This document shows, one piece after another, positions 1 through 11,800 of a stretch of 60,000 bases of DNA; the first letter of the stretch is position 1, and every line of letters starts with the position of its first letter. Source of the stretch: Liolophura sinensis (lineage: Eukaryota > Mollusca > Polyplacophora > Chitonida > Chitonidae); the NCBI RefSeq assembly GCF_032854445.1, contig NC_088303.1, positions 22,329,501 through 22,389,500 of the forward strand, read 5' to 3'. Under the pieces are notes generated by a model that was given only the letters and a program-made list of their open reading frames with translations, did not search any database and was not told the DNA's origin. Made by a program: the position numbers and the translations under genes.

Positions 1-984
1 TAGCAGCTTTGTAGGAATTCCACACAACACTCACGCTGCTCCACTCACACAACCGCCTGCTCCACCCCTGTGTAACGTTTCCGCTAGAGGCAACAAGTAC
101 AAATTTAGCTGATAATTACGATGTGATTGGTTTATTCTTTTCCTTGACCAATTTGTTGCTACACAAACGTAGGAAAAATCTAATGGTAGGCTACCAGTTG
201 CGCGCGCGATGATGTAAATGGTACGGACACGTCTGTCTATGAAACGGGATGTAGATTTTGTTGAAAATAATCACTAAATCCACAAACAAAATGGTGCTCT
301 CGTCCGGCATCTTTTCTCGTTGACTGGCATACATAGGAATGTTATAGGACTCTGTAGTATGCTACTATACCCCATTCGTTAAGAAACAGTGGCTTGCATC
401 GCATGTAAACCCTAACTGACGTAGCTTGACAAAAATCTGATTCCAACAGGTCACAGATGAGGCTTCACTCGCCATTCTGCAGTCTTTTACATTAACACGA
501 AGGCCTCGCTATTTAGAAATACTATGTCAGGATCTCCCAACGTTGTTTCTCAGGCTGCGCTTTTGATCTAAAATAACAACTTTTTTACTGGCACTCATTA
601 CCAGGGACCGATTCCACAAAGACATTTCTGACTTCAATCCGAATTTTAAAGATTATCACAATGCTTAGTTTTTGGTTTTAGAAGTTCTTGGAATTTCCAC
701 ACATTCATCTTAACGTGACATTGATGAGGTGGCCAAAAGTTTAATTTACAAAGATTGAAAATAAGCTCTAAAATCATATTTCCAATTTTGACTTAAGTCA
801 AAACTAGCTTTGTGGGATGCCTCCCTGATCCTGATATAATACCATTAATGCAGTACAATATACTGTTATCACATCATCTCTCGATCTGGTAGTTTAGTAC
901 TTTGTGCGTTGTCTTCTTGACATATATTACACCGTGTTACGTTTAGAGAATGTCCGTGTTAATAAGACACTGTATTTTTATTTT
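1..984. other. Upstream non-coding region, nothing recognised
   Basis: I see no convincing exon, RNA gene or repeat family here. Open frames are short and lack recognisable motifs. It may hold the promoter or an upstream first exon of the giant gene, but no signal marks one. Confidence 0.4.
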
Positions 985-1185
985 ATCTGTTTCTGCTCAA
1001 GCCATGGTGATAGGGGGCGTGTAATTTGCTACTATTTAAGCATTTACACGAACAGTTAGAATAAAACCGTAACTGAGGTAAACTGACAAGAGACCGTATT
1101 TCACTGGTTACGTGTGACCATTTTCTAGATATCACGCTTTTGTAGCTGCTCTGGTTTTACTCTCCATGCTATACGTCTTTAAAAT
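985..1185 (+). repeat. Unnamed ~190-bp interspersed repeat, copy 1
   Basis: The block containing TTTGCTACTATTTAAGCATT, then 'AACTGAGGTAAA.TGACAA' and 'TTACGTGTGACCATTT', recurs at 12775-12975, 21125-21315 and 45500-45690 in the same orientation. It has no coding potential. I cannot assign it to a class. Confidence 0.7.
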
Positions 1186-1739
1186 TATATAGCTTGTGTG
1201 TAAAGTTCCTTTCTGTGAGAGGATCTTGTGATTATATGGGAATATTCATCCAATAAGTAAAATCTAAGTAACTCTCTTTTGTACATAATACTTATTACAT
1301 AAGGTAAGCCTAATACCTGCAGAACAAAAACAAAACGAATGTTCTTCAAGTGATGTACATTGTCAAAACTGAGCTCGAAAACAACAATAACGTGGCACTT
1401 CCATAATCCTGGAATTCTTGGTAGGTGTTTATACGCTTGAAACCAACTAGTTCCAGAACTCTTTTGAGTTAAGCAAGCGCAGATTCGATATATAAACACG
1501 TAGCTGCGACATCCCACAAAGTGTTACCATGCGCCCACTGAACACCTTATAACTGAATGACTGATACTAAAAGATAGTACATCACAATTTTTCCTACGGA
1601 CTGACGGACGGACGGCATACCGACCGATCAACAAGCCGACAGATAGGCAAACCGGCCGATGGAGCAATTTATAGAGTTGCTTGTCCCAGCTAATAACAAC
1701 TTTTTTGCTTCTGTAAACTTCTACTCAAAAATTATATCA

Positions 1740-2067
1740 TAGTCTATTTCTTTTAACCAGGCGCCTATATCCAGCTGTGAGTAAAATCAGTCATTATCGC
1801 TACCAAATGGCATTTCCGTAGTGACACTTAACACCACACAGTTTACACACCGATATGTTGTACGCCTATATTATTACATGGAAGATGCATCTAGAATACT
1901 TTTCCTAATTCACAGCTTCATTTCCTGAGCAAGGATATGGGTTTCCAACATATCTCTGCGTAGAGCGTGTGTTGTTACGTGTCAATGACTAAAGACAATT
2001 TTAGTAGCGAGTATGACTGATTTTACACACAGTTGAATATAGGCGACTGGTGAAAGGAAATAGACTA
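1740..2067. mobile_element. MITE-like element with 64-bp terminal inverted repeats
   Basis: The arm 1740-1803 matches the reverse complement of 2004-2067 over its whole length with few mismatches (both include GTAAAATCAGTCAT). The roughly 200-bp interior has no coding frame. This is the form of a non-autonomous DNA transposon. Confidence 0.7.
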
Positions 2068-2402
2068 GGTAAAACCATTTTGTCATACTTTTCATGTGGC
2101 AGTGACAAAGTAATATATGTATATGCAGTGCTCTAACGGTTGAGGGTCTTTCAGTAGGCATCTACATGGACTGGGTACCTCCTTCCCGCACTGGCGACTT
2201 TTATCCCTGCTGAGCTGACCACTCTTCTCTTGGCATGAATGGGTAATACATTACCAGTGTGCCCACAAAATGTCATCGCCAAGGCTGTAATGAGCACAAG
2301 ACTACACAGTTTTTGACCGAAATATTTTAGGCCACAAAGTTTCCGCATTAGATGTTACAATAATAAAGTCGATCTGTTAATTTTAACAGAAAGTTTGTTG
2401 TT

Positions 2403-2591
2403 TGAGTGATGGTAGAAAATATTCTGTTCATACAACATAATGCCGTGTTATGTGCAACATAATATCCCATTATTTAATATAATCTCTATGTTGAATTAAT
2501 AGAATATATGTGTTATATTTAACAGAATATATGTGTTATGTTTAACAGAATAATCTGTTACTATAGCAGAATACATTCTATCATCACCCAG
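2403..2591. mobile_element. Short palindromic MITE-like element overlapping exon 1
   Basis: The right end (read on the reverse strand: CTGGGTGATGATAGAATG, then TATTCTGC) matches elements at 5029-5203 and about 8848-8965, whose ends read GTGATGCTAGAATG and GTGAAGCTAGAATG. The left end, GAGTGATGGTAGAAAATATT, is a degenerate inverted copy. The interior is AT-rich. It covers 2538-2591, the start of the predicted first coding exon. Confidence 0.65.
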
Positions 2592-2856
2592 CCAATAGAC
2601 TTTCTGAGTGTAATATCCTATTCATACTTAATGTTATCAGCAGTCTTCCTCGGTAGAGCAGTCCGAGTGTGGTCGCAGGCTCAGGACATCCAGTTGTTGG
2701 GTGGGGATGTTTTAACTGGAATGAACTTCTTAAATGCTGAGGATGGAGCAATTGTCAGAGTTCTTGGCCCTGTCACAGTCGCCGACACCGGAAGTCTGAC
2801 AATCGGACCAGGGATAGAGCTTCATTTTCCAAAGGCAGGGGAGATAACCGTTCTAG
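2538..2856 (+). CDS. Exon 1 of giant gene: possible signal sequence and start of beta-helix
   Basis: The frame opens at ATG 2538 and ends at the donor at 2856 (phase 1). Two in-frame starts are possible, 2538 and 2631. From 2538 there is a hydrophobic stretch (FLSVISYSYLMLSAVFLG) that could be a signal peptide core; from 2631 only a short one remains. The first 54 bases lie inside a palindromic MITE-like repeat, so the N-terminus from 2538 may be fortuitous, and an upstream first exon splicing to the AG at 2640 or 2661 is possible. The conserved part is the pattern DTGSLTIGPGIELHF then an ITVLG turn, which is typical of the first rungs of extracellular right-handed beta-helix proteins. Confidence 0.6.
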
Positions 2857-5800
2857 GTGAGATAACATTCTGCTTTCGGTGAATTTTAAAAATAGGATCA
2901 ACGTGGCATCCATAAAACATGCAACAATTGCTTTCTTTACCTGGTGGGCAAATCTGACAGGTGGATTGTGGAATCCTTTATTTAGGTCGAAACACGGGAC
3001 AAAAGAAACCGTTACATTTACGTTGTGAACTATCTCAAGACACATGGAAACGGTCGAGACGTATGAATTATTAGTGTAAAAGTCGCCGAGAGCCCAATGG
3101 CATATGCGCTGTACATTATTGTATTCTGAATTCGCAAGCACTAACGTGTGTGAATTGTTTATTCAACGTTGTTCAATCTAGCGATCTGTTGCCCAAATAC
3201 TAACAGAGTTTAATATAAAAGATACAGAAAAAACCTCCTAAACAATCAATCAGTACAACCTCCAGCCAGTCAGTCAGTTGTGTTCTGTCAGCGTATCAGA
3301 GTAACTACAAGTAGTTGACCAGGCTTAGAGTCTTGTTCTCGTCATCAGGAACCTTAAGAGTAGAGGGTACAGAGGAGAACCCTGTGCTGTTTAAGACGGA
3401 AAAAGCCGGAGACGTATGGGAAGGAATACATGTAACAGGTAAACCATAAGTTAGCAAAACACACCAAACTACATGTTTTTTCTTGTTAACATCTGTTTTG
3501 TGTGTTCACCGGCTTGGATCTTTATTTTCATTGTGACAACATTAGTCCACCAAATATGTGCAAGTCTTGGACACTGCGTTTCATCGAAACCGTTGTTTAT
3601 TCGCAATTCAAGATTTAAGAACTCTGTATTTCAACATTTCAAATAGTTTTCAAGGCTTTCAGATTCATTTTAAAATGTGTAAACTGATTGTATTGACAAC
3701 GGCAGTCATGCAGATTTCGCTATACATACTTGACGTTAATGTCAGTATTGATTCTGCCACAGTGGTTTGTACATTGTCCAGTTACCGGTGAGTTAGGACA
3801 ACACTGAATCGACGGCAATTCTCTTAATTGTGTTCTAGGCCCAGCTTCACGGCGATCCGTACTTCGATATTTAACCTTGGAAAACACAGACACAGGGGTA
3901 AAGGTCACAACGGGGGCAACGATGACGGCACGTAGAGTGACAGTTACGTCGCCGAAGACGTCAGGCATGGTTTTTGAAGAGAGCATTGACATAAAGATGT
4001 ACGATATTAGTATCGTATCAGCGCCACAAACATCCTGCGCCATTTGTGTGATACTTGGGCGAAACTTTCTGTTGGATGGTTGTGACGTAGACCGAGGGGA
4101 GGGTCACGTAATCGGAATACAGGCTAGAAACACGAAGGATATCACAGTTAGCAATTGTAAGATCTCTGCTGGGAGTGCACGGGGCTTCGAATTCACAGAC
4201 GTACACGGAAACGTTACCGTGACGTCATCAACGTTTACCACTAACTACGGCGGTTCTTTAATACAGACCAACGCGGATCGCAGGGCACGTGTCCGTGTGG
4301 AAAGTATTCGCTTCACCAGCGTGAGTTTCTCCGGTCACTGTGTGAAGATCGAGTGTCCGGGATTCCGACCAGGGGAGGTCATCGTGAGAAAAGCCGTAAT
4401 ATACGGCTGTGACAGAGCACTGGATATCACACTCAACAACCAGTCTCTTATTCTTGCGGACAGTCAGTTATACTTCAGTCACCAGGCTCTCAACTTAAAA
4501 CTCAGTAAGTGCACGTCTTCTGGCAAACAGCATTTTATCATATTGTGTTGAGATTATGGTATTTGTTGATGAATAAATGCATGTGGGAGTTTCAAATATC
4601 CATATGCCTCTTGTGACGTAGCTCAGAAGCTGCAGATTTGAACCTGCGGTCTCTGGGTCGTGACTCCACGCTTCTACTACTACACACTAGACCAAAGGGA
4701 AATTCCCTGCAGACTGGAGGTAGACAGCTGTTATATATATCACCATGTTGTACTATTATTATATGAACAAACGGGTTGGAAAAGTTCGGGACTTTTATAT
4801 ATGAACACTGATATGTATCTAGAAGTTACTTTGTACAGGAATACCTTTGGTCAACCACAAACAGACTTTCAAATCTCTGTACCAATCGAGTGAACAGATA
4901 TTCCCTTTTTAAGCTGAAAACTCCAACATCATTCATTTTAAGCAATTTGAATATACAAACAGTATCAGCAAACCAGTTTACTGGGGAAAAATCCAAAAAA
5001 GAATCCGTTTAATTTTTTGCGGAAGTATGTGAGTGATGCTAGAATGTTTTCTGTTATTGCAGCAGATTATTATGTTAAATATAACACACATAGTTTATTA
5101 ATTCAAAATAAAGATTCTATTAGACTGACAGGATATGATGTTGAATATGACACAATATTATGTTCTAATAGCAGAATACATTCTAGCATCTTTGAGACAA
5201 CAGAATCTCTCTTAAATTTTGAGTGAATATTAATCAGAACACAACACAATGGATCAACCAGGTAAATTTCTACCTCGTTGACGTGGGATAATCGTAGACC
5301 CAACGTTCTTATACAGCAGCCATTGCAGGCATTCCCACGATCATTGGCACACTGATCTATCAACCTGAATGTTGGAAACACCTTTCTTTGGCTTCCTTGA
5401 ATCTCCGAAACTAATAGTTTGAACGATAAATGAATAATGAATTATCTCGGTTAATTCAGGCACTTTTATTGTCTCGTAAGCAGTTCCATTTCAACATTCC
5501 AAGCCAAAAAATATAAGGAAACAGAAGGTGTGTCCGCCAAACTCAGGAATGGTCAATAAAGTTTGGCCGATGAATTTCCTTGATCTTGTGTGTCGTGTAT
5601 TCGGTCAACTCAACAACGATCAGCAAGACACAACAAACTGTGTTCACTGAGGATGTGTACATATAGGTGTAACGTTTGATCCGGCCTTTATGTCTTCCCT
5701 ACTCTTCCAGGTCACCAAAACAGCCAAGCTATCCTCCAGGGAAATCTGTTCTACTACAATTCCAACTCGGACAGATTGCCAGCTGTGGGCATTACCATTG

Positions 5801-8800
5801 AACCCTCAGATTTTAACGGAGTTCTGCGGGTAACGTCTATTTAGACCTGTTTCAGACGAAGCGTTCTAGTTTTAGAGTTCTACTTCGCTTTCCAAGCTTG
5901 TTAACTTAGAGACGTTTTTTACGCTGTTGTAAAATGTTGGGCGGCTTTATATATGTGCGGAATTTCTATGGCAAACAGCTCTACAATGTCTTACTCAAGA
6001 ATATTTCACTTATATTACTGCCGCCAGCATTATGGAGGGAGGAAACCGGGTCAACCTGGGGGAAACCTACGACCATCCACAGGTTGCTGCAAGACTTTCT
6101 CATGTACGGCCCAAAGGATTGAGCTCACCGATGTTGTGAAATTAAGATCAGATTAAGACAGTCTTAAAATATAGGTGATTCAAATAAGTATTCAACAGCA
6201 AAATTTGCGAAGCTGATTAACCATTCATTTCATCCAAAACTTTTATTCTCTTGCAGATATTCAACAACCTGTTCCAGCAGAACCTGTGCGCCTTTTCTCT
6301 ACGCATTTTACACATGTCGCCAAGTAAAGCTAACGATGCCAAAGTTGAATTGTTTTGGAACCAGTTCCTCACAAATAACGTTAGCCAGAGCGGTGCAGGA
6401 GATAAGTCTGTAGTAATGCTGAAATTTTTCGATTTACCCGCACATTTTATATTTCAAAACAATTCCATGAACAACCCAGTAGTTGAGTATGACCTGGCCG
6501 TGGGCGCAACATCTTACGAAAGAGGATATGTCGTGGACGTTTCCAGAAACTCATGGGCATCAAAGAGGACTAGACTACAAATAGAAGGAAGGTAAGAACA
6601 AATGTTAACTGTTTTTTTTTCCATAAAGAGCAGCTGCAATCAGAAGTGAAGCGATTATTGGAAGATTTATACAAAACAGAATTTGCCAAAATACGCATCA
6701 TGGTCAATTTTCATGAAACTTTCGAAATGCCATATACGCTATACATATGCTGCGTTGTATAGTCGCACACAACGAAGCCATTTACGGAGAAAGATATTGG
6801 CGCAAAGCTTTGTAAAAATGGCCGATGTATGCCAAAGAAATACATGTATATGGCATTGGACATCTTTTTAAAAACCTAATATTTCGGAATTTATTATACC
6901 TTGCTGTTATGATATGATAAATGTCAAAATGCTGTATCAGAATGAAGCTTTAAGGTATCAGTGAAAAGGCTCAGTTTATACTGTCCTGCTGCAGGATTAC
7001 CCGATATGTAATGTTATTAATGTTATTACAGACGGTTGTACTGTGAAGCACAGCCGTTTTGTAAAGGATATCCGATACCTTATTTTGGCATACATATGGA
7101 GCCATTGTTTTTTCTTTTCTTCGCAAGGCCGATAATAGACAATCAAATACAATCGTTGTGTATTATGTAAAATTGATCAGTGGAAGTGCAAGTTTCTCGC
7201 AAACAACGCTCTAATGTGGATATGGATAGCTTTATCTGTATACGTAAGCGTTATTCGTGCTTCAGGTGTGGTATACTTTCACAATTATTTTCACATCATT
7301 CAGAGTAATACCTGCATATCAAAATTTGTGTATCTTTCATACGCAAAAGCTTCTGTCTGTTCCTTTGGTGTGCCTTCTATTATCTGTTCCGTCTTGTAGG
7401 ATTTTGGCTCATCACTGGGATCCTGGCAGAGCCGAGGTTCTCATTGAGCCATTTGTGATTAGTTTTGAGCCATATGTCTTGTGCGAGGAGAAGGTATGTT
7501 ATTGTCCATCTGGATACCAAGGCAGGCACTGTGAAGATCACAGCTGTCATGAACTGAACAATTGTACGGGTAATGGCAACTGTATGGGACCGAATGTGTG
7601 CCAGTGTCAAGACGGTTGGGAAGGGATTTCCTGTGACCAGCCGATTTGCCCACAAAACTGCTCACTGCGTGGGGACTGTCTAGCTCCCGACACGTGTAAC
7701 TGCATGGAAGGTTTCACGGGAAAAATTTGTGACATTGTCGTATGCCCAGGCAATTGTTCGCGCCATGGAAATTGTATGGAGAACGGCGAGTGCCTGTGTG
7801 ACGACGGCTGGTCTGGGGAAGCTTGCGACGTAAGTCTAGGAGGTGTGGGGAACAACTGTTCCGGGCACGGAACCGTCGTAAGTGAGAAGAAATGTAACTG
7901 TACGGACGACTGGACAGGTGACGATTGCTCTGTAGCAACATGTGCTTCATTGCAATACTGTAATGAGAGAGGGAATTGCAGCATTTCGGGTAGTTGTCTG
8001 TGCCTCGAGGGCTGGCATGGGGATAGATGCTCCCTGGCGAATTGTTCTGAAGTTAACGACTGTTCTAAACATGGGGAATGCACGCAGCCTAATGTGTGAG
8101 TTTTAATTTATGAGCTGTAGAGTATACCACTGTACACAAGAATATTTTCACTTATATTGACGACGTTTACCTTTATTGGAAGCCGGACAGAACCCAGCGA
8201 AACCACTACCATTTGACCTGGCAAACATCCTAACCTTTTACGGTAGCCATTCAGAGAGAGCTACAGCTTCAAACCCGCTACGTCATTTTACCAAGCTTGG
8301 GGAGTTGTGAACTTGTCAATGTTATACTCGGCAATTGGAGATGCACATTTAGTTACACATGTAATACGTACACAATTTTACGAACATTTACCCAAGGTAC
8401 TAATGAACACTGTTTCGGACTTCCCTGCTGTAATATGAACTTCAGTTCCTGTTTTAGTGTTTTCTAAATGATTCCTATTTGATTGATAATTGTTTTTTCG
8501 CCATACTCACCCAGTTCTAAGGGTGGAAGAAATTATATCTTCATTATTTATTGTACATTCCACTGGGAACTTGTGTTTTTGGGTTATCATGGAAATAAAG
8601 CTTTCGGTTATCTACTTGGATCGTCCAGTCATGATTTAGAAGTTGTATATGAAGTCGGACGTGACGCTTTGATTCAGACCATCAGATGATCATAACGATG
8701 ATAACAATCTGTCAGACTACTGTCATAAAATCGATCTTCCAGCTGAAACACATGAACGATTAGCACAATTCTAAAACTTTTTCTTCATATCACTTTAAAA

Positions 8801-11800
8801 AAAAAATAATATAGTAATCTGATAATTTTCACAGAAACTGTCTTTTCTGGGTGAAGCTAGAATGCATTCTGTTATTGCAGCAGATTATTCTATCATTCCA
8901 GCACCGGTAGATTATTCTGTTTCATATTTCACACATAATCTATTGATACATCGTAAAGATTGCAATAAACTAAAATGGTAGTATGTTATAGTATAGGACC
9001 CCGGATAATGCTCACTCAGACAACAGACAGGTTTTTATTGGTGTATAGATCTCGTGCATGTGTCGACCGCGTACTCCACAGCTTGGCTGGATAGGATTCA
9101 GCAATGCTGTGGATATTTTGGGTGACATCACTTGAGTATACATTTCCTGTACATTTACTTTGCAGATGTGCCTGTGACGTTGGTCGATCCGGGCCAAGCT
9201 GTGAGAACTGTTCTGTTGGTTTCTGGGGACGGGATTGTCTCCCTTGTCTTGACTGTGACCATGGAACCTGTAACGATAAAGGTAGATAGCATTTAGTCGC
9301 ATACATGCGGTTATAGCTCTGAGATCAGATGGCAATCTTTCACATTAACCGCTCTGAATCGATATGTTTACGCACCTGGAACTGGGTCCTGTCGCCTGCG
9401 TATCCCGTGATCTTAAAGTAATTCTAAATTCATATCACCTCACTATATGGAAATAATGACGACCTTAAGGTCGCAATTAGCACAAATGTATTCGACGCAC
9501 TCAATCGGACAGTTTCAAAACTTCGCAAACCGCCCTTTTCAAATCACGTAACTCCGTTGCTATGGTGTACTCCGCTACTCTTCCCAAACTTCCTTTCTGT
9601 TAATTATTATGTACCAATTAAAGCAAAGGCTCTCAATCTTTGTCAATCACCCTTTAAATGGTGTATTTCATTGGTTTCAATCCATTAATTATGTGAGTTG
9701 ATCTTTTTCCCGAATTATGCCGAGTGCGGCCGACTCGGTTAGCAAAATTTGGATTGCTGTCGATGCGCCAGGTGCATTTGTTATAATTGTGACACTATTG
9801 TCTTTATTATACACAAATAACTAGATGCTATGAAGTCAGAATTGCTACAAGATTAGAGATCACATGTCTTTGTAGCGTACAGCTTTGGCATATTGAGGAC
9901 AATAATGAGGAGTTCTAGTGGCTCTACTCTACTAATATGACCATGTACTTGCATGCTGAACCATACGGACCAGAACTGTGTCATTCGGAAGCAGACATAC
10001 GGGTTTTAAACACTGTTATTTTGCTCTGGCTCATTAAACTGGTTCATATATGAACACACGACGCAAGGAATGCTTCCAAACCAAAACGCACAGAGCCCAC
10101 ACCAATATCTACAGTGAAACCGAACGATATCGGCACGATCTGCCTAGCTTCACTTGATCGGGTTGATTTCCCACCGCCACGTGACCTGTCGATTCTGTCT
10201 GGAAATATCTAGATTTCTGGATTTCGTGTCAAACATGCCGGAATCACACAGACACGAAAGGGCTTTCCTCACAAAAGTGGATGTAATCTAAATGTTTCCC
10301 GGAAGATACAAACTGAAGGCGCATGAACCTGCTGACAATGATTATCTGATCATCTATTCATAAATCTACCTGGTAAGGGTGATAGTTAAGATTTTGTGAT
10401 CTTCCTGCCAGTTTATTCTGACTCATACCAGGGTTGAGTCAATCTATGTGTTGGAACAGACATTCGTATTCCAGCCATCAATCGGAATGGACGTTTCAGG
10501 TCAATAATTACAAGGCCAATTACCAAAACGACGATTAACACGAACCAAAAAGAGCTAAGAAATTATATAAAATGAGACGGAATCATGCATAGAGAAGCAG
10601 CCAATAGTTTTCATTGTTATTGGGAAGACTCAAAGTATGTCATAGGCGAGTGACTGAAATCCGTATTCACATCCTGTAACATGCTAGTATATAGGTTATC
10701 GATGACAAAATATGTATCTCACTTGCGCTTTGATTGCAACTATATATCTAGCGTGGCGATTTATTTCAATACGATGAAAACACAGCCCCTAGGCCCGGGT
10801 TCAACGGAATTAGACACGATCATGAAGTGGAGTACAGAATGAAACTGACTAGCTTTGTGCGCTAGTATATTGCTCTGTCGAGTGTCAGCTTTACTGGTGG
10901 AACTAGATAACACTAAACAAATTACTACAAAAAAGGTAAATTGTCAGGGGCTTTGCAGTTTAACTTGGTTTGTCTTTATCCTTCTAAAAGAGGGCAAAAG
11001 AAAATTTCTCCTTCATCGATTAAGCCCATCGGCATTCTCAGAGTAAAACATCAGCCTTCAGAAGTAGTTATGTACCGGTATGTATTGCTGGTGGCGTGCA
11101 AATTATTTCCAGTGAACTTCTGTACTACAGCCTAACCTGTGGTTGTTGGAATCCAACACAGGGCTCTGTTACCAATGGACATAACCACAAAAAGAGGCAG
11201 TGAAGTCCTGAAACATTTTTTAAAGGCTGATTCTTTTCGGTGTGGCGAGAACGGGCTGGGCAGACGATCCTCAGGTCGAAGTTCACTTTTATTAATCCTG
11301 GATCTTTCACGTGAAATGCTTGTTTCGATTTTCCTCATCCAGGTGCCTGTACCTGTCATAATCTTAGATGGACGGGATCGCTGTGTGATCGCTGTGCTGT
11401 GGGGTATTACGGTGACAATTGTCTCCCCTTACCAACTGTGAACCGCGTTCTGCCGGATGGAGGCCCCGGTGCCGGGGGTACAGTAGTTCACATACAGGGT
11501 CATAACCTAAAGAATGTTTCGGATTACATTTGCAGGTAAGGTCTACACATACATTCACTACAGATAAAGCTGACCACTTAGTGTTAATAACATCATTAAA
11601 ATTCTTTGGATTCTTGAAACAAATATCTAAAAAGAGTTTGATTTTGAAAAGTAACAGTGAGCACGATTTTGAAGTGAAAGGTATTTCACCACGATTCTCT
11701 TAATAGTATAGCAGGTATATTTTCTATTTTCTGTTATTAAAATAGTTTTCCGTGCTGTTTAGATGATTGGATTGTTGTCAGGTTTGGAGAAGTTGAGGTA

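Noticed and set aside
4600-4690. Possible tRNA gene on the reverse strand (B-box-like AGGTTCAAATCTGCAGC)
   Set aside because: A tRNA-like 3' half is suggested, but no convincing cloverleaf or acceptor stem could be drawn; probably a degenerate tRNA-derived repeat.
11763-11775. Acceptor AG at 11762 for exon 9
   Set aside because: It gives an immediate TGA in the required phase; the AG at 11745 with a pyrimidine-rich tract works.
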